64,000 bases of DNA from Nonomuraea sp. SYSU D8015 (GTDB lineage Bacteria; Actinomycetota; Actinomycetes; Streptosporangiales; Streptosporangiaceae), in the NCBI RefSeq assembly GCF_008065375.1, contig NZ_VJYI01000014.1, forward strand, positions 124,001-188,000, given 5' to 3'. Below the pieces are notes generated by a model. That model saw nothing but the letters and a program-made list of their open reading frames with translations, was not told where the DNA came from and made no database searches. The position numbers were made by a program, and so were the translations under genes. Every line of letters starts with the position of its first letter. Positions within the stretch are counted from its first letter, which is position 1. Positions 51,544 through 59,819 of the stretch are shown piece after piece.

Positions 51544-51603
51544 GAGCCCATCGTGCCCAGGGCCCTGACATGCAGTCTTGTACGTTCCGGACACACTGGG
51601 AGC

Positions 51604-52014
51604 ATGGATGACGACCTGGCGCGCGAGAGGTTCGGCGGCGAACGGGTGGCCCGGCTCGCCACGGTGAGCGGCGACGGCGCCCCGCACCTGGTGCCGGTCG
51701 TGTTCGCACTGACCGGCGACCGCGTGGTGACGGCGATCGACCACAAGCCCAAGACCACCGCCAACCTGCGCAGACTCCGGAACATCGCGGAAAACCCCGA
51801 GGTCAGCCTGCTGGTCGATCATTACGACGAGGACTGGTCGCGGTTGTGGTGGGTGCGCGCCGACGGGCCGGCCCGGGTGGTCGAGTCCGGAACGGACCGG
51901 GAGTCGGCGCTGGACGCGCTGGCGGCGAAATACCCTCACTACCGCGACCGCCGCCCCGCCGGCCCTGTGATCGTCGTCGACGTGACCCGCTGGACCGGCT
52001 GGTCCGCCACCTGA
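51604..52014 (+). CDS. PPOX-class F420-dependent oxidoreductase (TIGR03668-like)
   Basis: This 136-residue split-barrel flavin/F420-binding protein has RLATVSGDGAPHLVPVVFAL, DHKPKTTANLRRLRNIAENPEVSLLVDHYDEDWSRLWWVRADG and the end GPVIVVDVTRWTGWSA, as in a subgroup of small PPOX-class F420 oxidoreductases. F420 use fits actinobacteria. The substrate is unknown. Its promoter is shared with the divergent toroid gene. Confidence 0.8.
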   Translation: MDDDLARERFGGERVARLATVSGDGAPHLVPVVFALTGDRVVTAIDHKPKTTANLRRLRNIAENPEVSLLVDHYDEDWSRLWWVRADGPARVVESGTDRESALDALAAKYPHYRDRRPAGPVIVVDVTRWTGWSAT

Positions 52015-52550
52015 GGGAAATCAGCTCCTCGAGGGGATCCCCGATCTCCGGAGACGGCCGCAAGCAGCGGGCTACCCTGAGCCCAGGTCGTCCCCCCTCG
52101 AGGTGCTGGATCATGTCGAGAGAACCGGCCCTCGGCGAGAACCTGGCGCGCACTCGGGCGTGAGGCCCGCGCGCTCCTGCGGTCTGTTCCGGCCCCTCCC
52201 CCGAGCCGGTCTGCCCTCAGGAGGAGGCGGAGGGGGTCACGGCAGCCGAACGGGCCGACGATCCGCTGCTGGGCGCGTGGCACGTCTTCAACGAGTGCTG
52301 GCTTGTCCTCCGGGTAGGGGCGGCTCGACGACGCGCAACGTGCTGCCCTTGCGACCGCACAGGCCATCGAACCGCGCTTCTCGACGAGCGATCCCGCGAG
52401 TTCGCGACCTGGACCCGACCCGTCCGCCGAGCGGTGAATGCCCACTCGTATGACTGGCACCCCCGACGTCCCGCCGACAAGCGGAAGGCGGGGGCACGGG
52501 CATGACGGCCGGGGCGGTCGAAAAGGTAGAGGGGACAAGCGGTCAAACCG
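52015..52550. other. Gap with a broken XRE-like start
   Basis: At 52113-52163 a frame with a promoter-like TACCCT before it reads MSREPALGENLARTRA then a stop, which is like the first residues of XRE-family regulators. Another frame (about 52225-52500) reads DDPLLGAWHVFNECWLVLR and DERSREFATWTRPVRRAVN with no start. I take this as the remains of one or two decayed genes. No complete gene is supported in these 536 bases. Confidence 0.35.
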
Positions 52551-52568
52551 TGACGCCCCGGTGCGTCA
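52551..52568 (-). terminator. Small hairpin after the ThuA-like gene
   Basis: TGACGC and GCGTCA pair around a 6-base loop, just beyond the minus-strand stop at 52573. No T-run. Confidence 0.4.
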
Positions 52569-52572
52569 TCTG

Positions 52573-53247
52573 TCATTCCCTGATCGTGACCGGCCGCTTC
52601 AGGAGCCAGAGCGCGGCCCGCTGGAGCATCGTCCGATGGACCTCGTTGTCGTACGACCTGGTGTCGTGGCCGAGCGCGTCGTAGAAGACCCGGCCCCGGC
52701 GCACCGGCCGTGCCCAGACGAGCGGCTGGCCGTTCGAGGACGCCAGCGGCTCGACGTCCGGCAGGATGTGGAGGTCGCTGTAGACCTCGTCCACCACGTC
52801 GAAGTCCCGCAGCCCGTCCACCACCGGGTGCCTGCCGTGGATCCGCACGCCCGTCCAGCCGAGCGGCGGGTGGTGGGACTTGGGCCAGGTCCAGCAGCCG
52901 CCCAGGACGCGCGGCCAGCCCTGCCAGTCGTCGAAGCAGATCGACGCCGAGTGCATGCACAGCAGCCCGCCGCCCCGGTCGAGGTGGTCGAGGAGCGTCG
53001 TACGGGCCTCGGCCGGTAAGGCGAAGCGCCATTCGGGGCGCAGATCGGCGAAGCGGTCCTGGGTCATCTGCCAGCGCAGCGCGTTGACGGTGATGAGCTG
53101 GACCTCCGACGGCTCGCTGAGCGCGCCCGCGATGTCCTCGGTGATCTCGGACTCGACCCCCACCTCGGCGAGCGCCTCCGCGAGCGCGGCCGATGTGGCG
53201 GCGAAGTCGTGGAAAAGGCCTCCTGACAGGATCAGATTTCTCGCCAC
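52573..53247 (-). CDS. ThuA-domain protein
   Basis: This 224-residue protein has the ThuA glutamine-amidotransferase-like fold: LILSGGLFHDFAATSAALAEAL, GGGLLCMHSASICFDDW, GRHPVVDGLRDFDVVDEVYSDL and a final GHDTRSYDNEVHRTMLQRAALW. ThuA-type proteins occur in sugar (trehalose/sucrose) use loci; the reaction is unknown. No signal peptide. It is divergent from the epimerase gene by 100 bases. Confidence 0.75.
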   Translation of the reverse strand: MARNLILSGGLFHDFAATSAALAEALAEVGVESEITEDIAGALSEPSEVQLITVNALRWQMTQDRFADLRPEWRFALPAEARTTLLDHLDRGGGLLCMHSASICFDDWQGWPRVLGGCWTWPKSHHPPLGWTGVRIHGRHPVVDGLRDFDVVDEVYSDLHILPDVEPLASSNGQPLVWARPVRRGRVFYDALGHDTRSYDNEVHRTMLQRAALWLLKRPVTIRE

Positions 53248-53347
53248 TTGCCCAGCTCATCATGGTTGTCGCGGCATTTCTACCCATGAGCTGTCACATC
53301 TGGCCCTGTTGTCCCGTCCTGTCGACGTAACGGAACAGGGAGGGATC

Positions 53348-54223
53348 ATGAAGGTTCTGGTCGCGGGAGCCACGGGAGTGATCGGCCGGCAGCTCGTGCC
53401 GCTGCTGAAGGCGGTGGGGCATGAGGCGGTCACACTGTCCAGGTCGCCAGGGGCCGATCTGGTCGTGGACGCGCTCGATCGGGAGGCGACCGCGCGGGCG
53501 GTGCGGAAGACCGCACCGGATGTGGTGGTGAACCTGCTCACGGCCATCCCGAAGGCCATCGATCCGCGGAAGATCGGCGAGCAGTTCGCGTTGACGAACC
53601 GGCTGCGGACCGAGGGCACGCGCAACCTCATCGAGGCGGCCCCGGGCGCCAGGTTCATCGCACAGGGGCTGGCGTACGCCTACGCGCCGGCGCCGGGGCT
53701 GGCCGACGAGGACGCGCCGCTGTGGCATGACGCGCCGAAGGCGTACGCGCCCGTGGTGGCGGCGCTCGCGGAGCTGGAACGCCGGACCGTCGCGGCCGGC
53801 GGGCTGGTGCTGCGGTTCGGGCACCTCACGGGGCCCGGGTCGGTGTACGACAAGGACGGCTCGACCACCGAGGCCGTCAGGGCGGGCAAGCTGCCGATCG
53901 TGGGCGACGGCGGGTCGGTGATGTCGTTCACCCACGCGCACGACGCCGCCACCGCCGTGGTGGCCGCGCTGGACCGGGACGTCACCGGGGCGCTCAACGT
54001 CGTGGACGACACGCCGGTCAAGTTCGGCGAATGGCTGCCGCAGTACGCGGCCAGGCTCGGCGCGCCGAAGCCGAAGCGGGTGCCGGCGTTCCTGGCCAGG
54101 ATGGCGGTGGGCCCCTTCGGGGTGGCGTACATGACCCGGCTGCGGGGCGCCGACAACTGCCGCGCGCGGCTGCGGCTCAACTGGCGGCCTCGGCACGCCT
54201 CGTTCTTCGGTGACGCGGGATGA
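53348..54223 (+). CDS. NAD(P)-dependent epimerase/dehydratase-like protein
   Basis: This 291-residue atypical SDR has the nucleotide loop MKVLVAGATGVIGRQLVPLL, then VVNLLTAIPKA and ARFIAQGLAYAYAP, and VVDDTPVKFGEWLPQYA in the C-terminal part. The usual YxxxK is not clearly preserved (KAYAPVVAALAELE is in that position). AGGGA precedes the ATG. The gene overlaps an ECF41-type sigma gene by four bases, the known partnering of ECF41 sigma factors with oxidoreductase, epimerase or carboxymuconolactone genes. Confidence 0.75.
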   Translation: MKVLVAGATGVIGRQLVPLLKAVGHEAVTLSRSPGADLVVDALDREATARAVRKTAPDVVVNLLTAIPKAIDPRKIGEQFALTNRLRTEGTRNLIEAAPGARFIAQGLAYAYAPAPGLADEDAPLWHDAPKAYAPVVAALAELERRTVAAGGLVLRFGHLTGPGSVYDKDGSTTEAVRAGKLPIVGDGGSVMSFTHAHDAATAVVAALDRDVTGALNVVDDTPVKFGEWLPQYAARLGAPKPKRVPAFLARMAVGPFGVAYMTRLRGADNCRARLRLNWRPRHASFFGDAG

Positions 54224-55080
54224 TGCCTGCCGTGGACTTCGAGGACTATCGCCCGATGCTGCTCGGGCTCGCCTACCGTCTGCTCGGCAGCATGTGGGAC
54301 GCGGAGGACGTCGTGCAGGAGGCCTGGCTGCGCTGGCAGGGCACCGACCGGGGCCAGATCAGGGAGCCGCGGGCCTTCCTGGTGACGGTGGTCTCGCGGC
54401 TGGCGCTCGACCAGCTCCGCTCGGCCCGGGTGAAGCGCGAGGCGTACACCGGGCCGTGGCTGCCGGAGCCGGTGACGACGGCGGAGGCGGGGCCGCTGGA
54501 CACGGCCGAGCTGCGCGACACCGTCTCGTACGCGACGCTCCACATGATGGAGAAGCTGTCGCCGCCGGAGCGGGCGGTGTTCGTGCTGCGGGAGGCGTTC
54601 GAGCTGCCCTACGACCAGATCGCCGAGATCGTCGGCTCCTCGGTGGCCAACGCCCGGCAGATGCACCGCCGCGCCTCCGTGCGGCTGGCCGAGGGGCGCG
54701 ACCGGTTCCAGCCGTCCGCCGAGGACCACGCGAAGCTGCTGGCGAAGTTCATGGAGGCGGCCGCGGGCGGGGACCTGGGCGCGCTCACCGACCTGTTCCA
54801 CGAGGACGTCGTGGCCTGGAACGACGGCGGCGGCAAGGTCCGGGCGGCGCTGCGGCCGATCGTCGGCCGGCACAAGGTCCTGGCGTTCCTGGAGGGGCTC
54901 CTGTCGCGCTACGACTTCACGGAGGCGCGGGTGGTCGACGTCAACGGCGGGCCGGCGGTCTGGACGCGGGTCGGCGACGGAAACCAGCTCGTCGTGGTCG
55001 ACATCCGCGACGGACTCGTCAGGGGGATCTACACGGTGCTCAACCCGGACAAGCTGGAGCGGGTGCGGCCGCCGCTATAG
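54220..55080 (+). CDS. ECF41/SigJ-like sigma factor with SnoaL-like tail
   Basis: This 286-residue sigma factor has region 2 (YRPMLLGLAYRLLGSMWDAEDVVQEAWLRW), region 4 (LSPPERAVFVLREAFELPYDQIAEIVGSSVANARQMHRRA) and, from about residue 170, a SnoaL/NTF2-like extension (FMEAAAGGDLGALTDLFHEDVVAWNDGGG). In ECF41 proteins the extension regulates activity in place of an anti-sigma factor. It is translationally coupled to the epimerase gene. Confidence 0.88.
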   Translation: MMPAVDFEDYRPMLLGLAYRLLGSMWDAEDVVQEAWLRWQGTDRGQIREPRAFLVTVVSRLALDQLRSARVKREAYTGPWLPEPVTTAEAGPLDTAELRDTVSYATLHMMEKLSPPERAVFVLREAFELPYDQIAEIVGSSVANARQMHRRASVRLAEGRDRFQPSAEDHAKLLAKFMEAAAGGDLGALTDLFHEDVVAWNDGGGKVRAALRPIVGRHKVLAFLEGLLSRYDFTEARVVDVNGGPAVWTRVGDGNQLVVVDIRDGLVRGIYTVLNPDKLERVRPPL

Positions 55081-55087
55081 TCCCCTC

Positions 55088-55849
55088 ATGGATCTCGGCA
55101 TCTCGGGCAAGGTCGCCCTGGTCACCGGAGGCAGCGCGGGCATCGGACTGGCCGCGGCCAAGAGCCTGGCGCGGGAGGGCTGCGACGTGTGCCTCGTCGC
55201 CCGCAATCCGGAGCGGCTCGCGGACGCGGTGGTGGAGCTGCAGGAGTTCGGCAAGGTCGTGCACGCGGTGCTGGCCGACGTGGAGGACCCGAACGCGGCG
55301 CGGCGCGTCGTCGAGGAGACGCGCGGCGTGCTCGGCCCGGTCGACATCCTGGTGGCCAACGCGGGCGGCCCGCCGGCCGGGCGCTTCGACGAGGCGAGCC
55401 TGGGCGACTGGGAGGTCGCGATCCAGCGCAACCTGCTCGGCACCGTGCGCCTGATCCACGCGGTCCTGCCCGAGATGCGCTCGCGCGGCTGGGGCCGGAT
55501 CGTCACGATCACCAGCAGGTCGGCCCGCGAGGCGCTGGACGGCCTGGCCCTGTCCAACGCCACCCGCTCGGCCGTGGCCGGCGTCGTCCGCACGCTGGCC
55601 AGGGAGGTCGCGGCCGACGGCGTGCTGGTCAACAACGTGATGCCGGGCCCCATCGACACCGAGCGCCTGCGCGAGCTGGCCGGCAGCGAGGAGATGCTGG
55701 CCAAGCGGGGCAAGGCGGTGCCGGTCGGCCGCATCGGACGCCCGGAGGAGGTGGGCGACGTGGTGGCGTTCCTGGCCAGCGAGCGGGCGTCGTTCGTGAA
55801 CGGGATCTCGATGCTGGTGGACGGCGGGGAGAGCCGCGTCATCGCCTGA
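55088..55849 (+). CDS. SDR-family protein with degenerate active site
   Basis: This 253-residue SDR has the GGSAGIG cofactor loop, NAGG at the usual place and the end FVNGISMLVDGGESR. At the catalytic site, where Ser-x(n)-Tyr-xxx-Lys is expected, it reads ITSRSAREALDGLALSNATRSAV, so Tyr is replaced in a SNATR motif with Arg instead of Lys. This variant is shared by one SDR subgroup, so it is not damage. It starts 7 bases after the sigma gene and is convergent with TetR, overlapping by 11 bases. Confidence 0.78.
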   Translation: MDLGISGKVALVTGGSAGIGLAAAKSLAREGCDVCLVARNPERLADAVVELQEFGKVVHAVLADVEDPNAARRVVEETRGVLGPVDILVANAGGPPAGRFDEASLGDWEVAIQRNLLGTVRLIHAVLPEMRSRGWGRIVTITSRSAREALDGLALSNATRSAVAGVVRTLAREVAADGVLVNNVMPGPIDTERLRELAGSEEMLAKRGKAVPVGRIGRPEEVGDVVAFLASERASFVNGISMLVDGGESRVIA

Positions 55850-56411
55850 GGAGGGTGCCGACGATCGCGGCCGCCCACGCCCTGGTGTCGTCGGAAGGCT
55901 CGGCGAAGAAGGACAGGTTGGCCCGGTGGAAGCAGGCGCCCATCAGCATCGCGGCGGCGGCGTCCGCGTCCAGGCCCGCGTCGATCCGGCCGGCGCGCTG
56001 CTCCTCCGCGAGGATCTCGGCCAGCACCCGGATCGGGGTGTGCGGGCCCGTGCCGATCTCGGCGAGCATGCGCCTGAAGCCGGCCATGAGCGAGGGGTCG
56101 GCCAGCACGCCCGAGGCGATGCCCGCCACCCTGGTGTAGAACTCGACGGCCGTGACCGTGAAGTCGGTGAGGCCGGCCGCAACGTCGCCGTGCCCCACGT
56201 TCTTCCGCAGCCGGACCAGCGCGGGGCCGAGCGCGGGCAGCCGCTCCAGCAGCACGGCGAGCAGGAGCGCCTCCTTGCCGGGGAAGTGTTTGTACAGCAG
56301 GGCCTCGGAGCAGCCGGCCTGACGGGCGATCCGCTTCGTCGTCGCGCCCACCAGGCCGAACTCTTGAAGGGCCTGCTCAGCGGCGTCGATGATGCGATCA
56401 CGGGTGCCCAT
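55839..56411 (-). CDS. TetR-family regulator
   Basis: This 190-residue repressor has the TetR HTH at the N-terminus (RDRIIDAAEQALQEFGLVGATTKRIARQAGCSEALLYKHFPGKE) and a ligand domain. The start ATG lies inside one arm of a perfect 10-bp inverted repeat, so repression of its own gene is very likely. The repeat also sits 60 bases before the divergent REC-reductase gene. Confidence 0.85.
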   Translation of the reverse strand: MGTRDRIIDAAEQALQEFGLVGATTKRIARQAGCSEALLYKHFPGKEALLLAVLLERLPALGPALVRLRKNVGHGDVAAGLTDFTVTAVEFYTRVAGIASGVLADPSLMAGFRRMLAEIGTGPHTPIRVLAEILAEEQRAGRIDAGLDADAAAAMLMGACFHRANLSFFAEPSDDTRAWAAAIVGTLLRR

Positions 56412-56432
56412 CCGCTCATGATATGAGCGGAT
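56410..56432. promoter_or_regulatory. Perfect 10-bp inverted repeat at the TetR start
   Basis: ATCCGCTCAT and ATGAGCGGAT flank a 3-base spacer. The left arm includes the last base of the TetR start codon. It is a strong TetR-type operator that could control both TetR and the REC-reductase/histidine kinase operon. Confidence 0.75.
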
Positions 56433-56493
56433 GCTCGCTGCCCTCCCGCGCATGACATGCTTCCAATAGAGACCACTGGGAGAAGGTAGGGGC

Positions 56494-58143
56494 ATGGACA
56501 AGCCGGTCATCGTGACGGTGGACGACGACCCGGGCGTCTCGCGGGCGGTCGCCCGTGACCTGCGACGCCGCTATGGCCAGGAATACCGGATTGTTCGCGC
56601 CGAGACGGCCAGGGACGGCATCGAGGCGGTCAGGGAGATGCGGCTGCGCGGCGACGACGTGGCGGCCATCCTGGCCGACTACCGCATGCCGCAGATGAAC
56701 GGGGTGCAGTTCCTCGAGGCCGCCATGGACATGTATCCGTACGCGCGGCGCGTGCTGCTGACCGCCTACGCCGACACGGAGGCGGCGATCCAGGCGATCA
56801 ACGTGGTGGATCTCGACCACTATCTGCTGAAGCCGTGGGATCCGCCGGAGGAGAAGTTCTATCCCGTGATCGACGGGCAGCTGGACGCGTGGCTGCGGAC
56901 CGAGCGGATCGAGCGGTCGGAGCTGCGGGTGGTGGGCGACCGGTGGTCGGCGCAGTCGTACAAGATCCGCGACTTCCTGGCCCGCAACCACGTGCCGTAC
57001 CGGTGGATGCTGTCGGAAGACCCGGACGGCGCGCAGCTGGTGAAGGCGGCGGGTGACGACTGCCACCTGCCGCTGGTGGTGACCGCCGACGGCACCACGC
57101 TGGAGTCGCCCGACCAGGCCACGCTGGCCACGGCGGTGGGCCTGTCGACGACCCCGGCCACCGACTTCTACGACCTGATCGTGGTCGGCGGCGGCCCGGC
57201 CGGGCTCGGCGCGGCCGTCTACGGCGCCTCGGAAGGGCTCAAGACGGTGCTGGTCGAGGCGTACTCGTCGGGCGGCCAGGCGGGCCAGAGCTCCAGGATC
57301 GAGAACTACCTCGGCTTCCCCGACGGCGTCTCCGGGCAGCAGCTGGCCGACCGGGCCCGCAGGCAGGCACTGAAGTTCGGGGCCGAGCTGCTGACGGCGC
57401 GCAAGGTGACCATGCTGGAGCCGCGCGGGCAGGCGCGCGTGGTCGGGTTCAAGGACGGCGGGGAGATCGCGGCGCACGCCGTGATCCTGGCCACCGGCGT
57501 CACCTACCGCCGCCTGCAGGCGCCGGGCCTGGACGAGTTCGTCGGCCGGGGCGTCTTCTACGGCGCCGCCCTGACCGAGGCGCCCGCGTGCAAGGACACC
57601 GAGGTCCACATCGTCGGCGCGGCCAACTCGGCGGGGCAGGCGGCGGTTTACCTGTCGGGATTCGCGAGCAAGGTCCACTTGTTGGTGAGGGGTGATGGTT
57701 TGGAGAAGTCCATGTCTCACTACCTCATCGAGCAGATCGCCGCGCTCCCCAACGTCGAGGTGCACCTCCAGACGGAGGTCGTCGGCGGTGGCGGCACCGA
57801 TCACCTGGAGTCGCTGACGCTGTCGACCAAGGGCGAGGAGCGCACGGTCGACGCGCAGTGGCTGTTCGTGTTCATCGGGGCCGAGCCGTACACCTCCTGG
57901 CTGGGCGAGACGATCGAACGGGACGCGAAGGGGTTCGTCCTGACGGGCCCCGACCTGGTCCAGGGCGGTCGGCGGCCGCGTAACTGGCCGCTGCGGCGGG
58001 AGCCGTACTACCTGGAGACCAACGTGCCCGGGGTGATGGCCGCGGGCGACGTGCGCGCGGAATCGATCAAGAGGGTGGCCTCCGCCGTCGGGGAGGGCGC
58101 GATGGCCGTCGCGCTCGTGCACCGTTACCTGGAGAAGCAATGA
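56494..58143 (+). CDS. Receiver-glutaredoxin-like-thioredoxin reductase-like fusion
   Basis: This 549-residue protein has three domains. Residues 1-125 form a response-regulator receiver (DDD at 10-12, phospho-acceptor Asp62 in LADYRMP, LLTAY, Lys in LLKPWD). Residues about 140-220 are a glutaredoxin-like fold (SYKIRDFLARNHVPYRWML, LPLVVTADG) in which the CxxC is SAQS. Residues 225-549 are a thioredoxin-reductase-like FAD/NADPH enzyme (VVGGGPAGLGAAVYGASEG, ENYLGFPDGVSG, VPGVMAAGDVR) without the redox CxxC (GRGVFYGAAL instead). Electron acceptor unknown. It overlaps the kinase gene by four bases (ATGA). Confidence 0.85.
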   Translation: MDKPVIVTVDDDPGVSRAVARDLRRRYGQEYRIVRAETARDGIEAVREMRLRGDDVAAILADYRMPQMNGVQFLEAAMDMYPYARRVLLTAYADTEAAIQAINVVDLDHYLLKPWDPPEEKFYPVIDGQLDAWLRTERIERSELRVVGDRWSAQSYKIRDFLARNHVPYRWMLSEDPDGAQLVKAAGDDCHLPLVVTADGTTLESPDQATLATAVGLSTTPATDFYDLIVVGGGPAGLGAAVYGASEGLKTVLVEAYSSGGQAGQSSRIENYLGFPDGVSGQQLADRARRQALKFGAELLTARKVTMLEPRGQARVVGFKDGGEIAAHAVILATGVTYRRLQAPGLDEFVGRGVFYGAALTEAPACKDTEVHIVGAANSAGQAAVYLSGFASKVHLLVRGDGLEKSMSHYLIEQIAALPNVEVHLQTEVVGGGGTDHLESLTLSTKGEERTVDAQWLFVFIGAEPYTSWLGETIERDAKGFVLTGPDLVQGGRRPRNWPLRREPYYLETNVPGVMAAGDVRAESIKRVASAVGEGAMAVALVHRYLEKQ

Positions 58144-59579
58144 CCGACATCGAGACCGGCATCGACATCGACGAGCTGCGCAAACTCTTCCTGTTCGAGC
58201 GGCTGACCGACGAGCAGCTCACCAAGCTGGCCGCCAGCGGCCGGGTGCGGACGTTCGCGACGGGCGAGGACATCGTCTGCCAGGGCGAGCCGGCCGAGTG
58301 CTTCGCGGTGCTGATCGAGGGCGAGGTGCAGATGATCAGCCAGACGGTGAGCGCCGGCACCGTCGCGATGCCCCGCACCTCCCAGCCCGGCGTGTACGGC
58401 GGCGCCACCTCGGCCTACCTCGGCGACCGCGCGCCGCAGACCTACCAGCACACCCTGCGCGCGACCGCGCCGTCGCGGATCTTCCTGCTGCCGGCGAAGA
58501 AGTTCGCCTACATCGTGGCCGAGTGGTTCCCGATGGCGATGCACCTGCTCGACGGCCTGCTGTCGGGCGGCCGCATGCAGCGGGAGATCATCGACCGGCG
58601 CCAGCGGCTGACCGCGCTCGGCACGATCACCGCGGGGCTCACGCACGAGCTGAACAACCCGGCCGCGGCGGCCGTACGGGCGGTGGGCGAGCTGCGGTCG
58701 CTGATCAAGACCTCCCGCCTCCAGCTCGCCCAGCTGGCCGAGGACGGCATCCCGCCGGAGAAGCTGCGCACGATGATCGAGGCTCAGGAGGCGTGCACCA
58801 GCAAGCTGGGCACGCTGCCACAGCGCTCGCCGCTGGAGATCTCCGACGCCGAGGACGAGCTGGGCGAGGCGCTGGACGAGCTGGGCGTGGAGGACGCGTG
58901 GGACCTGGCTCCCGCGCTGGTCAACGCCGGGTTCTCGGGCCAGGACCTGGAGAAGATCCGCACCAAGGTGGGCGAGGAGCACGCCCCGGCGGCGCTGCGC
59001 TGGCTGGCCGAGGCCATCGAGATCTCGCAGATGCTCAACGAGGTGACCGAGGCGACCGAGCGCATCACCACGCTCATCCGCTCCGCCAAGCAGTACTCCC
59101 AGATGGACCGCGCCCCGTTCCAGCAGGTCGACGTGCACGACCTGCTCGACAGCACGGTCACGATCTTCCGCGGCAAGATCCCGCCGGGCATCAGCGTGGT
59201 CACCGACTACGACCGCACGCTGCCGCCCATCCCCTGCTACGCGGGCGAGCTCAACCAGGTGTGGACGAACCTCATCCACAACGCCCTGGACGCCATGGGC
59301 GAGACGGGCACCCTGACGATCCGCACGGCGCACGACGAGGACGAGGCGATCGTCGAGATCGGCGACACCGGGCCCGGCGTGCCGGAGGCGATCAAGGAGC
59401 GGATCTTCGAGCCGTTCTTCACCACCAAGAGCGTGGGCGAGGGCACGGGGCTCGGCCTCGACATCTCCTACCGGATCGTGGCCGGCCGGCACGGTGGCGA
59501 GATCAAGGTCCGGTCGGTGCCCGGCGACACCTGGTTCGAGGTCCGCCTCCCGCTCCGCGAGCCCACTCCGGCCCCCTGA
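58140..59579 (+). CDS. Soluble histidine kinase with cyclic-nucleotide-binding domain
   Basis: This 479-residue kinase has an N-terminal cyclic-nucleotide-binding-like domain (about 12-130), the phospho-acceptor His169 in GLTHELNNPAAAAV, a helical spacer of about 150 residues and an ATPase domain (NQVWTNLIHNALDAMG, DTGPGVPEAI, GTGLGLDIS). It has no membrane segment. It is coupled to the receiver-reductase gene, which is the likely phosphate acceptor. The whole pair could sense redox or a nucleotide signal. Confidence 0.88.
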   Translation: MTDIETGIDIDELRKLFLFERLTDEQLTKLAASGRVRTFATGEDIVCQGEPAECFAVLIEGEVQMISQTVSAGTVAMPRTSQPGVYGGATSAYLGDRAPQTYQHTLRATAPSRIFLLPAKKFAYIVAEWFPMAMHLLDGLLSGGRMQREIIDRRQRLTALGTITAGLTHELNNPAAAAVRAVGELRSLIKTSRLQLAQLAEDGIPPEKLRTMIEAQEACTSKLGTLPQRSPLEISDAEDELGEALDELGVEDAWDLAPALVNAGFSGQDLEKIRTKVGEEHAPAALRWLAEAIEISQMLNEVTEATERITTLIRSAKQYSQMDRAPFQQVDVHDLLDSTVTIFRGKIPPGISVVTDYDRTLPPIPCYAGELNQVWTNLIHNALDAMGETGTLTIRTAHDEDEAIVEIGDTGPGVPEAIKERIFEPFFTTKSVGEGTGLGLDISYRIVAGRHGGEIKVRSVPGDTWFEVRLPLREPTPAP

Positions 59580-59741
59580 GGCCGGGCGTACGGTGCCGAC
59601 GCGCCCCGGCCGTCTCCAGGGACGGGCCGGGGGCGACGTGCGCCCAGCAGGCGAGCCTGGTGAGCCGGCCTGCGATCGTCACATCGAGCAGCCTGTTCGA
59701 GAGCCCGCTGACCAGCCAGTTTGTGCAGCTTGTCCGGCTTT

Positions 59742-59757
59742 GTCGGATGACGCCGAC
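59742..59757. promoter_or_regulatory. Dyad GTCGG-N6-CCGAC in the transporter leader
   Basis: A 5-bp dyad is followed by TTGTC and preceded by CTTGTCCGGC, giving repeated CTTGTC-type elements in the 240-base gap before the AbgT-like gene. It may be an operator. The rest of the gap 59580-59819 shows no gene. Confidence 0.3.
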
Positions 59758-59819
59758 TTGTCAGGAGGCTTGGCAACCGCATGTAATGGGTGACCGTAAT
59801 GCGGAAAGGAGGCGGGCCG

